Of a stretch of 64,000 nt of DNA, positions 1 through 10,702 are shown in pieces. A program made the translations under genes and the position numbers. The notes under the pieces are model-generated. The model saw only the letters and a list, made by a program, of their open reading frames with translations. It was not told the origin of the DNA and searched no databases. Location: NCBI GenBank assembly GCA_036429605.1, contig JAVFKD010000004.1, positions 4,464,001-4,528,000 on the forward strand. The letters are read 5' to 3'. Each line of letters starts with the position of its first letter. Within the stretch, counting starts at the first letter, position 1. This DNA comes from Cladobotryum mycophilum. Its lineage: Eukaryota > Ascomycota > Sordariomycetes > Hypocreales > Hypocreaceae.

Positions 1-114
1 TCTCTCGGATGCACCGGTACATTTTAAACAGTTGATCGAGTATTGGACTGAAAACTTATTTTTACTCGATTTATGGTTTGCTGCCAGTCATGGCATGGTC
101 CCATCAGAGCTACA

Positions 115-150
115 GTGACAGTGACAGTGACAGTGACAGTGACAATGACA
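115..150. repeat. GTGACA hexanucleotide microsatellite
   Basis: Five perfect tandem copies of GTGACA (115-144) are followed by one variant copy, ATGACA. Confidence 0.95.
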
Positions 151-1600
151 TGAGACGATGGAGTCTTCCGGCCAAGCCTTATTTTAAACTGCGTTTATGG
201 AGTTACTCCAGGGCTACTAATGTAGGTAAGTAGGTGGTGCTAGGTAGTAGAACCCGCTGCTGCCCACCTACACTCGCTCTGCACATACTAAATACTACCG
301 GCTCCAGCTCCTACAGACCACGATACTGGGGCCTGCTTTTATTTACCGCACATGCAGTCATGTTACACAGCTGGAGCCATGTTGCCAGTCCCAGTGTGGA
401 AATAGGCAGCTGCTTGCCGAGTAGGGTCATCTACCATCTACCATCTACCATCTGCTACTTTTACGTTGGCGTCTACCTTTGCCAGGCTGTTTGTGTATGT
501 ACTGGTCATTATAGTTACTTGGCACAGAATAGAGCTCTGCACTGTCTGCATTCCCCAGTGTGCCCAGACATCCATGACAATAATGGGACAACAAATGGTT
601 GCTGACAGTACATCCATGTATGTTGTTTACACGACAGGGCGCACCATTTCAACTCCTCCCTCCCAAGACATTTACAGAAGATCAATTCCTAGGTACTCTC
701 CGTGCATACATGCAAGTACAAACTCATGGATGTTCAAAAACCGCAAGGCATGTCTCAGTCTCTTGGCCCTCTGATTCGGCCCTGTTTCTTGCACCTTTAT
801 TATTGCTCCCTCCCACCTATAACGACAAGCGAGAAGTTTGTTCCATCCATCCATCCATTCTACCGTTGCCACTACTAACCTACCTAGTACCTCCCAAACT
901 GTTTACTGTACTGTACTGTACTGTACCTCCTCTATCACTACCACTGACACTACCACTACCTCCCTGTCGGTACGTCCGGCACATGTGCTGATTTCGACTC
1001 CCAGATCTCCACATCCGCCCTCTGCTTTGGCGTTAGCGCCCTGTAAAATGCAGATCCAGGTCCCGCCCTAGCGTGCCTTGTGCCCTGGAACGAAGTAGCC
1101 CCAGAGCCTAGACGGGCCCTGCAAAGACAGCCCTGGAGACGAGAGGGAGAGGGAGAGGGAGGGAGAAAGAAAAGAAAAAGGTACCTGCAACTCCCGCTAC
1201 TGCTCCCCTGTTTGTGCACCGAGCTTTTGTTCCTTTTTTTCCATTTCCCTTTTCTTCTTCTCTCCCGTCTCTTTTACGCTTTTGCTTCCATCCATCCATG
1301 CCTTATTACCTGCCTGCCTACAACGGCTCGCTACCACCACGAAACCACCACCACCGTTGAACCACCGCCAACCCAATCCTCGTAACACCTTCGTACCCCT
1401 TCAGGCCAGCCAGGCCAGGCCAAAATCTTGCACCTTGCACACCAAGCCTAACAAAAACTCGAAAAACACCAAAAAAAAAAAAAAAGCATTAACAACAACA
1501 ACAACAAACTCTCACCGTAGTCCCTCGCGATCGATTCCTATATTCAACAACAACTATTACTACTACTACAACAACGACGACGACGATATGCAATAGCAAA

Positions 1601-1630
1601 GCTCCCCTCCCCTCCCCTCCCCTCCCCCTT
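1601..1630. repeat. CCCCT tandem repeat in CT-rich leader
   Basis: Several head-to-tail CCCCT units lie about 330 bp upstream of the AcrB-like start codon, inside a long pyrimidine tract. Confidence 0.8.
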
Positions 1631-1950
1631 CGCCGGCAACAAACACAAAACCGTATTCGCACATGTTGGCCAGGATCTAAGAATAACCTTTTATTCACCT
1701 TTCCCACCCCGCGAACCCTCCCATCCCTCTATCCGTCTCTCCTCCCGCCCGCCGCCTCCTCCGTCAACCTTCGGTCCTCTCCAACCACCGCAAAAAGCGC
1801 AATTGATTCCCCCGCTGCTGCTGCCGTCGGCCCTGGCCTGAGAACGAAGGGGGCAAAAAAAAAAAGGTTTCTTCGGGGGGTCTCTAGTGGGAGACAGTGG
1901 GAGACGAAAGAACACAAAAAAAACACACACAAAAAAAGTAAAAGCTGCGC

Positions 1951-4881
1951 ATGCCTCGCGCGTCAGGCTCGGGCAAGCGACAGTCTGGTGGTGCCGGTCA
2001 TCGTGACACGAAGCAAGAGAATGGGATCGTAGGTTCCAATAAACGAGTCTCTGGCAGGAAGAGCCTCAACAACCAGTACGATGGCTCTGCGAGGCCCGCC
2101 GACTATGGCGTTGGCCACGCGGGGCCATCGCTCCCTGCTCATCAGCTCGCGGCCAATGGTGGTGTTTCTTCATTCACCTCCTCCTCTTCCTCCTCCAAGG
2201 GGGGCCACTTCGACTCTCCCGCCTCCCTCGACAACCGATCCGGCGATGCGAGAAGACCCTCTCTAGGCACCTACTCCGAGGCCTCTTCCGAATCGTGTGC
2301 TTCCTCTTCCCACTTGGGCACCAATGGCGTCGTCGTCGTCGACGGTAGCCATCGACAGATCGACGTCAACGCCATGAAGAATGCCGACGTCCACCGCGAT
2401 TCCGGTCCCATCGAGATGGTCGCCACCGTCCTCAAGTCGCTCCCCATGCAGGATACCCTCGCCATTCTCATCCTCCTCATGCAGCTCCCGTCCCTCTCCC
2501 TCTCCTTCATCTACGCCATCTTCACCTGCCTCACCTTTGTCCCGCCTGTTACTACCAGCTCGGGCATCAACCTCAACTTTGCCGAAATATTCGATGGATC
2601 CTCCACCATGCCCTCGCTCGTTACCGTCATGTGCATGGACTTCTTCTTCTTGTTGATATGGCTCTTCTTGTGGCAGCCCATCCAGGACACCATTTTGGAT
2701 CTCGCCAAGCCCGTCATTGCAATCACCCTGGGTGGCGGAACGACTTCGAGGGATGGTAGCTCCCGGGGGCTCACTACGTGTTTTGCCTGGGTCGTGCTCA
2801 ATCATCTGATTCGCGGCACGAGAGCCCACTGGACCCGCCTCATGCGACACATTCCCGATGACTGGCGTCTGCCCAGCTCCCTCAGCAATTCGTTTGAGCG
2901 TGCGGTCCTGACCGATGATAGGAGGAGTACGCTGGCTTGGATACGGAGTGCGCTTGCGATTCATATCCTCACCCAGGGGCTTGTCCGGTATATTCGCGAG
3001 TGGTACCTGCGGAGGGAAAAGGCCAATGCTGCGGCCGGACTAAACGATCCGGAAGCAGGGAAATCATTGTCCGCCACCTCTGGCACTGGTGATGCCGCAC
3101 AGGATGCCGGCTTCTCCACGCCTGATCCCGAGGCTGGTTATGCCCCCGCCTCCAATGCATCCACGAGCAAACGAAGAAGAAAGCAAGGCACGCAAGTCAG
3201 ACTACAACAGCCATTATGGGCGGCACTAGCGAGCACCAAGATTGTCGTCATGAAGGAATACGAATCATCGCACGTGCCCTCGGAGTCGCAGGGCACCAAC
3301 GCAACCGACATTCACAATCTCGGAAACGCACCCTTTAACACACAACCTAGACAGATATGGATCTCGTACATTGGCAGCGATGAATTTTGCTTCAACACCA
3401 GCCCTTTTCCCGATTTGGACGACGACGCCCCGCCACCGACGGCCAACGGACATGGCGTCTCGAGGCCTGCGGGGGTGGACACCTCAAAGCCCTTTTACGT
3501 CAGGGTCAACAATGCGTTTTGGCAACCTACCCGTATTTTCCCCGTCGAGGATTTGGATGATGATGTTGTTCGAGAAGGCACTCGCTGGACGGGAGACATT
3601 TATGGCCTGCGACCCGCTTCAAAGTATGTCTGCGAATTCGTCGACAGCCGCACCGACAAGGTGGTCTTTTCCACGAGCATCCACACCGTCAAGGAGCCAA
3701 TGAAAGAAAATAAAAGTGGATCGGTCGCCGTCTCGGAGCCACAGCCGTCCCTGCAACCAGACTCTCCCGCAACGACGCTCAGGACCTCGATCGTAGCCGC
3801 GGAAGCCAAGCTGGCCGACGAAAAGAACCGACTCAAGACGTGGCGCAAGGAATGGAAATCCCGGATCAACACGCTGCGAAAGGAGAACGAGTCGACCGAC
3901 AACCAGCTGTCTTCGGCCGGCAACAGTGATGACAAGCTCAAGCAAAAGATCCGTCAGCAGGAGACCCAGAAGGCTCAGGCTGAGCGCGATACCGATAGAC
4001 TTGCCGAGCAGCTCAAGAACTTTGACGGCTCGCCAGAAGTGACTGAAGGCGAAAAGAAGATGAAGAAGGCATTCGCGGCGGAAAGGAAGCTCTACGAGGC
4101 GGCTCAGAAAACCTTCAAGGAGCACAAGTCGAGACTGGAGAATGAGGTTCAGGCAAAGGAGGTTGAAAAATCGAATCTCAACACGAGACGCAACAAGATC
4201 GCTACCCGCATCGCCAAGGTGGAGAATGAGCTGGCGACCATTACCGACGCCAACAACCGAGGCCTCAACGAGGTGGAGCGACGCAGGCAGGAACGCGCCG
4301 TGTGGTATGAGCGTGTCATCGGTGCGGAGAATAGCTACAACGAACAGCTCGCCCATGCCTATGCGGCAAACGCGGCCAGGGTTGAGCATATCCGAAATCT
4401 CCAGGCACAGATTCACGGTTTCCAGACGTATGTGAACGCGGCCAATGGCTTGCCTCTGGACCTCGTGAGTGAAGTCTCGCATGCCTTTTTGCCACAGCAG
4501 CAGCCGTCGAATGCGTGGAATCACAATGCCAACCCCGGACCGTCGCATTTCCCATCTGCCAGTATGGGAATGTGGCCCAGCGCTCCGGGCGATTTGCTTC
4601 CACCGGTATCCATTGCCGCGGGGCAGCATGGCATCTCCGCCTGGCAGCCTCCACCCACGGCGCCGGCGTTTGAGCCGCGCGGTTCCAAAGCTCGAGGTCG
4701 TAGCTCTAGTATGCTGAGCGACATTAGTGGATTCACGCAGTCGAGCCGCGAAGAGCCCAAGTCTCCGATGGGGGGCAGATTGCGGCCGCTGTACACGAAG
4801 GGTTTTGGGATCAACGGCAGTCGAGGTAGCACGGGTAGCGGCGGTAGCGGTAGCATTGACGATCCTGTCAGTCCGGTTTGA
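1951..4881 (+). CDS. acrB: AcrB-like ubiquitination-network signalling protein (membrane and coiled coil)
   Basis: Single-exon gene of 976 residues, close to the usual size of fungal AcrB proteins of about 1000. Seen: a Ser-rich low-complexity N-terminus (1-160), two hydrophobic segments at about 168-195 and 221-242 compatible with membrane spans, a middle region with charged linkers, a long heptad-rich coiled coil at about 615-835, and a Gly/Ser/Pro-rich tail. This architecture matches Aspergillus AcrB, which acts in the CreB/CreD ubiquitination network that controls carbon catabolite repression and drug resistance. The start is the first ATG after a pyrimidine/A-rich leader. The long open frames on the opposite strand are codon-bias shadows. 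The family name comes from remembered architecture, not a search. Confidence 0.75.
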   Translation: MPRASGSGKRQSGGAGHRDTKQENGIVGSNKRVSGRKSLNNQYDGSARPADYGVGHAGPSLPAHQLAANGGVSSFTSSSSSSKGGHFDSPASLDNRSGDARRPSLGTYSEASSESCASSSHLGTNGVVVVDGSHRQIDVNAMKNADVHRDSGPIEMVATVLKSLPMQDTLAILILLMQLPSLSLSFIYAIFTCLTFVPPVTTSSGINLNFAEIFDGSSTMPSLVTVMCMDFFFLLIWLFLWQPIQDTILDLAKPVIAITLGGGTTSRDGSSRGLTTCFAWVVLNHLIRGTRAHWTRLMRHIPDDWRLPSSLSNSFERAVLTDDRRSTLAWIRSALAIHILTQGLVRYIREWYLRREKANAAAGLNDPEAGKSLSATSGTGDAAQDAGFSTPDPEAGYAPASNASTSKRRRKQGTQVRLQQPLWAALASTKIVVMKEYESSHVPSESQGTNATDIHNLGNAPFNTQPRQIWISYIGSDEFCFNTSPFPDLDDDAPPPTANGHGVSRPAGVDTSKPFYVRVNNAFWQPTRIFPVEDLDDDVVREGTRWTGDIYGLRPASKYVCEFVDSRTDKVVFSTSIHTVKEPMKENKSGSVAVSEPQPSLQPDSPATTLRTSIVAAEAKLADEKNRLKTWRKEWKSRINTLRKENESTDNQLSSAGNSDDKLKQKIRQQETQKAQAERDTDRLAEQLKNFDGSPEVTEGEKKMKKAFAAERKLYEAAQKTFKEHKSRLENEVQAKEVEKSNLNTRRNKIATRIAKVENELATITDANNRGLNEVERRRQERAVWYERVIGAENSYNEQLAHAYAANAARVEHIRNLQAQIHGFQTYVNAANGLPLDLVSEVSHAFLPQQQPSNAWNHNANPGPSHFPSASMGMWPSAPGDLLPPVSIAAGQHGISAWQPPPTAPAFEPRGSKARGRSSSMLSDISGFTQSSREEPKSPMGGRLRPLYTKGFGINGSRGSTGSGGSGSIDDPVSPV

Positions 4882-6853
4882 GGCTTGTTGGAAGCCATTG
4901 TTGCCTAGCTGGCTGTCAATAGCAGAAGTGCGATTTGGCATAGTAGTCTTGGTGAATGGAGCGGCGCTTTGCAGACTTTGTTTCCGTGTGATGTTGATTT
5001 CTTTCCAATTGCCTATCGAGTAATGTTGCTGTAGACTTGAGGAGCTACGTTATGATGTGCAAACGGTTGTGATTGCTATTCTTGTATGTACACATTGATG
5101 ACACCAACGTCTAAAGAGGTCTTGATTCTACAAGATAAATAGAAGCCGCCGATGAAGTCATAAAGTACAATTCCAAATTGTTATACACAAGTTATTAAGA
5201 TTCACACCTATAAACAGGGCTTCATTCAATATAAACAATGTTTACACAGCGACTAATCAAAAAAAAAATCAAAAAAAAGTTCAAAAGGAGAAGGATAATT
5301 TCGTAGATTATCGCTGTGACTATAGGGTAGGATCAAGAGTACAACTCAACTTTGGAAGATTGGCGCTTTGAAGCCAACAGCTAGTACTCCATACAGACAT
5401 CAGAAGGAAGTGAGTGAGCCAATGGATGATACTACCAGAACTCGCGCGATCAAAATCTTTCATGTCTTTTTGCGTCAACACAATGGATCTGGATCCGAGT
5501 CACCAACATGCATGAGCGCTGTTTTATCCTGAGATGCTAAATTTTGCCAAAGTTTGTCGTCGTGGCATCAGCGCTTAATGGGAAGTCTCTTCTTCTTGTC
5601 TGTGCACTCAAGAGTCTTGGGTCTTTTAACGCTGTGATGGGGTCTTTTTTCTGAATCAACTCTTCGATCTACCATTCATGAGGGTCATGGAAACGCTGGG
5701 TATGAAAATGGCTGCAGGCCGCTTGGTGTGCAGGCCCCCCCTTCTCCTCGGTAACCATACCTCTGGGTCCAATTTGTGGGACAACAATGAGGCTCTGCCA
5801 ACAATTTGAGAGAATTTTCTTATTACCTGATGATGTCTTTGGAGAAGGGGGGAGGAGGAGGCCTGAACTATTGCAACTACAACTGCAACTGCACGTCTAG
5901 AACGGTTTCAAGCGAGGCGCTGCTGGAACGGTGTTGAATCTAGACAATGTAATGCTGTGCAGCCAACATGCATAACATGAGCCCCCCTCGAGCCAAAAAA
6001 ATGCACAGCCTTGCTACCTCATTCGCTGGATTGGAGTGGAGGGGCCAGCGCCTCGCTTGGGTCTTGTTCCCCCCGGACTGTCACTGATAGAGTATGACAT
6101 GGAGGGCATGGATAGAAGAGGAAGAGGGGGAGGTAATTGAACCGGGCGACTGGTCAAGGGCGACACAGCCGCTGGGCCATGACCCCCATGGAGGGGCTCG
6201 GGCCGCAGATTTGGCCTCGAGGCTTTTTGACCAGGCCGAGGTTTTGATGGCGCTACTACACTAGAACTACACGCTGTAAACTGCACTGTAAACTTGCGCT
6301 GCACTGTACGCACGGATGTCATGAGGTTTCGTAGGGTGGTTGCTAGACCCAACAAACACACTCCATGGTAAGGTACATGTTCATGTGAGTAATGACTATT
6401 CTACTATGAGGTGTATGATGTAGTTGACCAAGAAAGTTCAAAGGAATCGTGGGTTTTGGGGCCATTTCCTTTTTTCTCTTTCTATTTAATGAGACGCCAT
6501 GGAAGGAAGAGGGGGGGGCAAGACTCTTATTTCCTCTTCATCTCTTCCATCTCTTCATCTCTCTCTGACTCTTGACATTGTCATTCACCTTGTTCTCGTG
6601 ACCTTGTCTTACACATCACTCACTCACACACAAGACTCTTGGCTTATACACACCTGATTGTCTATACATAAACGCACACGCACAACACATTTACCACTTT
6701 TTTACATATCGTATTGTTTATTTATCTACATTTTACATCCTCTTCTTCTACTTCTACTTTTACTTCTTCTTCTCTCTCTCTCTTTCTTTCTTTCTTCCTC
6801 TTTCTTCTTCTTCCTTTTCAACCTCCAATACAACATCACCCTCTATAAAAAAA
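4882..6853. other. Intergenic, 3' region of AcrB-like gene and promoter of the C2H2 gene
   Basis: No gene is supported. The first part is AT-rich with A-tracts near 5260, consistent with a 3' flank. The last 150 bp (about 6700-6840) is a dense TC/CTT tract directly before the next start codon, a typical fungal promoter or 5' UTR element. Confidence 0.5.
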
Positions 6854-7909
6854 ATGCTCTTCTGCGAACCCTGCAACCGCAGCTTCTCCAACGGGGACGA
6901 CCTCAGGCGCCACCTCAAGTCGGCCAGCCAGTCGGACCACCCGACCTGCCACCGCTGCCAGTTCCGCTTCAACTGCAAGGACGCCATGCGGGAGCACTTT
7001 GAGGTGTCGCCCAACCACAACCGCTGCCACAGGTGCTCTGGCGTCGTGGACTTTGTCAAGGCGTCGGAGCTGGAGGCGCATGTGGCCGAGGTTCATGAGA
7101 ATAAGGTGCTTGTCAAGGTGCATGCCAAGGTGCAGCAGCAGAAACAGCAACTGCAGCTGCAAAAGAAAAAGTTGTTGTTGCCTGCGCCGGCGGAGAAAGT
7201 TGTGAGGATCGTGTCCAAGCCGGATGTCAAGTTGATAGACAAGGTGCAGCATGTTGAAAAGGTGGCTGCTCACAATCACAATCACAACAACAAAAACAAG
7301 AAGGACTCCCCGCTTGATGACTTCTTCATGTCCTTCAAGGGCTACAGGTACAACCCTTCCTTCCCGCCCTCCACCTCGTGGAAGCTCCTGGGCCTGCAGC
7401 TCGGGTGGAAGAAGGGAGAGGACGGGAGGGGCGATGTGTGGGAGCGATATCAGGATGCGCTGAGGCACGAGGTGAGGGTTCATTTTGGGGAGGAGGATGA
7501 TCCGGATGCGTGGTTTGAGGTTGCGCGGGCGGTGGACTTGGAGAAGTATTATGGCTGTGCTTGGAAGTATGAAATTGTGAGTTCATCCTCTTCTCTCTCC
7601 TCTCTCCCTCTTCTCACTCTCACCCGAACTGGATGCTAACAATATTGGAAACAGGCTCTTAAGAAGAAATACGTCAACATCATCGACCTCATCCACTACG
7701 CCCGCGAAAAGTCCGCCCGTCCCGTCAAGGTCAAGTGCTTCGACACCCAGCGCGAGCTGGAGGACTACACGCGCAAGACGAACAAGGTGTTTGAGCTCAA
7801 GAGGGTGCGCGTCGGGGAGAGCAACATTGTGCTGAACCACCTGTTTCGGGACCTGAACTTGAAGAAGCCGGCGATTAAGAGGCTGGATCGACAGGTTTGG
7901 GGGCTTTGA
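6854..7909 (+). CDS. C2H2 zinc-finger protein with a C-terminal domain shared with the next gene
   Basis: Two exons: 6854-7576 and 7655-7909, giving 325 residues. The intron (GTGAGT donor, CTAAC branch site, ACAG acceptor) falls between codons. Three finger-like units follow one another: C4/C7/H20/H29, C32/C35/H48/H55 and C58/C61 with two later histidines. Next comes a Gln/Lys-rich linker, then a domain from about residue 151 with aromatic and Trp landmarks, including WERYQDAL and, after the intron, YVNIIDLIHYA. That domain recurs in the gene at 8433, with the intron at the same place, so the two look like a tandem duplication. The fingers suggest nucleic-acid binding. The function is unknown and I do not recognise the C-terminal domain as a named family. 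Confidence 0.8.
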
Positions 7910-8432
7910 GTTCCTTTTTTCTTTTCCTTTTCTTTTTATTGTTATTTTCTTCTTCTTCTTCTTCTTCTTCCTTCTTGCCTCTCTCTTCTCTATTTTGCTT
8001 GGTTTCCGTTTTTGTTTGAGCGTGGGGGGAACATTGAGGAAGAGGAAGAGGACGGTGTTGTATGAATGAAGTGTATGAGATTATGGGCTATGGTTCATTT
8101 ATTTTTTATTTTTATTCTTTATTTTTATCCTGTAACGATACTGTATAATTAGATGAGAGTCGATTGGAGCGTTATTGATCAATCATCGATCGCTCTGCAC
8201 ACAGCCCCCCTCTCTCCATCGAGGTACTTTCAAATATAAAGTGTCCGCTCACCTTTTGATCACTTCGCTGCTCGCCACCACTGCCGTTGCTCGTCGCACA
8301 TAACTTTTCGTCTTTTTACATTGAACCGTTTTTATTCAAGCTCTTTTCTTCTTTTCTTCTTCTCTTCCTTTCTTTCTTTGTCTTTTCCTTCCTTCTTCCT
8401 TCAACTCGGCCGGTCACGACATCGAGATCAAC
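7910..8432. other. Intergenic between the tandem paralogues
   Basis: It contains CTT and T-rich tracts (7915-7975) downstream of the first gene. A CT-rich promoter stretch (8330-8400) precedes the second. No gene is seen. Confidence 0.5.
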
Positions 8433-9357
8433 ATGCTGCCTCTTGGTAGAAGCCTCGTCCATCGTCTGGGCCTCAAGCCCTTGAGATTCGGCGGCGCCAT
8501 CTTCATCGGCAGGCCTGCTATCAGCGTGCAATGGAGCTCTGGTAACCTGGTCAACGCTGTCAGAAGAGCCACCACGTCGCTGATTGTTCTGGACGTCCCC
8601 TCTGGCACTCAGAAGGAGGGAAAGCAGCAAAAGCAGGAAAAGAAAGAGCAGAGCTCCGAGGTAAAGACTGGCAAGAAGCGCAATCGACAGGAGAAGAAGA
8701 AGACGTCCAACGCCAAGAAGCAGCGTGAGAATACGCCGCTGGATTTGTTCTTCCTCTCGTTCACCACGTACAAACACGACCCTTCACTGCCACCGGCTGC
8801 TTCCTTCAAACGTCTGTACAAGCATTTTCACTGGAAGAAAGAGCATGAGGATCAGCAAAATGCATGGAAGCGCTACCAGGACGCTTTGGTGGAGGAGGTC
8901 AGGTACTGGTATGGTGTTGCAAACGACATTACGGCCTGCCACGCTCTCTGCAGAGCGCTGGGCCACATTAGCCCTCCCGACGACATGAAGGAGTGCATCA
9001 AGGCAAGTTCTCGTGCTGTACTATCTCTCATCTGAATGGCAAAAAGGGATTAACGGTGTATCCTAGCTTTTACGAGGCACACACGTCAACATTGTCGACC
9101 TCATCCATTGGGCTTCCAAGGGCAGAAACGAGGACGCCCCCGTGAGAAAATTCGACTCGGAGGAGGAGCTGGCGAACTATACACGTTCGAAGATGAAGAT
9201 TTTCCCCCGACAGAGAACGAAAAATGAAGAGGAACAGAACCTTGTTCTGGCACACTTGCTTCGGCGTATCCAGGAATACTATTGGCGGCGGCGTGGTAAC
9301 GAGGGAGAAGCTGGTGGAAATGGAATGGGGGCATTGTCTGACGGGGATTCTAAGTAA
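8433..9357 (+). CDS. Paralogue of the upstream C2H2 gene, lacking the zinc fingers
   Basis: Two exons, 8433-9002 and 9067-9357, giving 286 residues. The intron uses a GC donor (GCAAGT) and a CTAG acceptor, with a TTAAC-like branch site. It keeps the frame and sits where the upstream paralogue has its intron. Residues about 101-190 repeat the shared domain (FFLSF, WKRYQDAL), and exon 2 restores VNIVDLIHWA. The zinc-finger part is replaced by an unrelated N-terminus followed by a Lys/Glu/Gln-rich basic stretch, possibly a nuclear signal. The arginine-rich first 50 residues could instead suggest an organelle presequence, but this is weak. The role is unknown. Confidence 0.75.
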
Positions 9358-10702
9358 CCGTGGGCTTGGTCTGTGAGGAGCTCCTGAGACGAGGAGGTGT
9401 TTGCCTCTCCTACAATCATCTGTAACACCGGATGAAGGTGCATTTAGATATTATGGCCGTTATTAGTTTGCGGGCTTTGCTCAAACTTCTTGCTCTATAT
9501 GGTATTACAATGGAAGCAACTACACATCATCTCAGCACTCATGTTTGTCGTGTGTCCTCCTAAAAGAAATTGCTTGATTGGTGGCGACTCTCCAGTGGGA
9601 CCAGCAAAGGGTTCTCTTTTCATTCCCTGATGATTTCCCGAGTCCTTGAATGGAGGAAGTCTCATAACACCTTGCAATTCAATTGTTGATGATTGTCTGA
9701 CACTGTCCGCTTTAGGCTCTCTGCTTGTTTTTTTGGTGAGCGAAATCTTGTCGTACCCCCAAGCAAAGTCTAGTGTCAAGCCCTTTGCCAGCACTTGAGA
9801 AATTGTTTGAGAAGGAGAGTATGAGGAACATATGTGAGGCAGAGGCGATGGTGATTGTCATTCTGGCTAATGATCTATCCGGAAAGAGGTTTTATGAGCT
9901 GTACCTGGATTAGCCGATCATAGAGAAGCAGATGCAAAATAGAGCTACTGCTACACTAGCTGAGGATCCTTGCGTATTTCAACTTGGTGGAGAGTTGGTA
10001 ACTTGGTGGAGAGTTGGTAACTTGGTGGAGAGTTGGTAACTTGGTGGAGAGTTGGTAATACTGGTTATCCCACGGGCTAGGAAGGCAACCATCACTCAGT
10101 TCGTAGAGAGAAATGTTCCACGTTGGACGGTGCTCGGTAGATGTTCGACATGGAAGTGTCCTTTCTTGTATACGGACAGTAATAAACGAGAAAGTGGTGG
10201 ATCGCAACCGGCTGGTTAGTAACTAAAGTTAGAAGAGTAGGTTAGTTATTGTCATGTGTCTCTAGACTTCCGGAACTTCTGCTCATTTCAGGGCCCCCCT
10301 TATTGCGGAGAATTTTTTGGATTCCTCGTCGTTACTCATACAGTCCTGGCTCTTACTATTACATGGAGCAAAATCAACCAGGACTTCATGTCATACATGG
10401 TTTAGCTGACCCCTGTTGCTGGAAGTTGGAACATTTGATGGTGAGTTACAGCCAGTTGGGCTTGATTCCCAAGGGCACTCCATCGCTCTCGCTTATCCAC
10501 ATTGTATGACGTGTGGTTCATTGCCATGGGTGATTTAACTTGCACTTAGCTTTGGTTCAAGTTCATTGAGCGGAACTACCCGTTCACATGAAAGTGCTAC
10601 TTATTATTAAGTAGGCACGTAGGGCACACGCAACCCCCTCATTGTTGAGACCCTGTGGGAATGCCAGCATAACATGTCTTGCCATGAGCTATTTCGCCCA
10701 AC
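9358..10702. other. Intergenic with a 19-bp minisatellite
   Basis: No supported gene. It holds the four-copy 19-bp repeat listed separately, AT-richer DNA after it, and the promoter of the F-box gene. Confidence 0.5.
9981..10056. repeat. 19-bp minisatellite, four perfect copies
   Basis: The unit AACTTGGTGGAGAGTTGGT is repeated four times head to tail without change, followed by AA. It has no unique spacers and lies outside any gene. Confidence 0.95.

Larger units (their letters stand above)
1..1950. other. Gene-free 5' region and promoter/leader of the AcrB-like gene
   Basis: I see no supportable gene here. The stretch holds a hexanucleotide microsatellite near its start. From about 840 onward it is strongly pyrimidine-rich with CCAT, CCCCT, AAC/ACA and poly-A tracts. 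Such CT-rich DNA is common upstream of highly expressed fungal genes and here leads into the start codon at 1951. The open frames in it are low-complexity artefacts. Confidence 0.6.

Noticed and set aside
1080..1930. Several short frames in the CT-rich leader
   Set aside because: They are low-complexity products of microsatellite-like DNA with no conserved content.
3619..4941. 440-codon open frame antisense to the AcrB-like gene
   Set aside because: It lies wholly over the coiled-coil coding region, has no motif, and its openness follows from the GC-rich third positions of the sense strand.
9981..10056. Short direct repeats considered as a CRISPR array
   Set aside because: The copies abut without unique spacers and the genome is eukaryotic.
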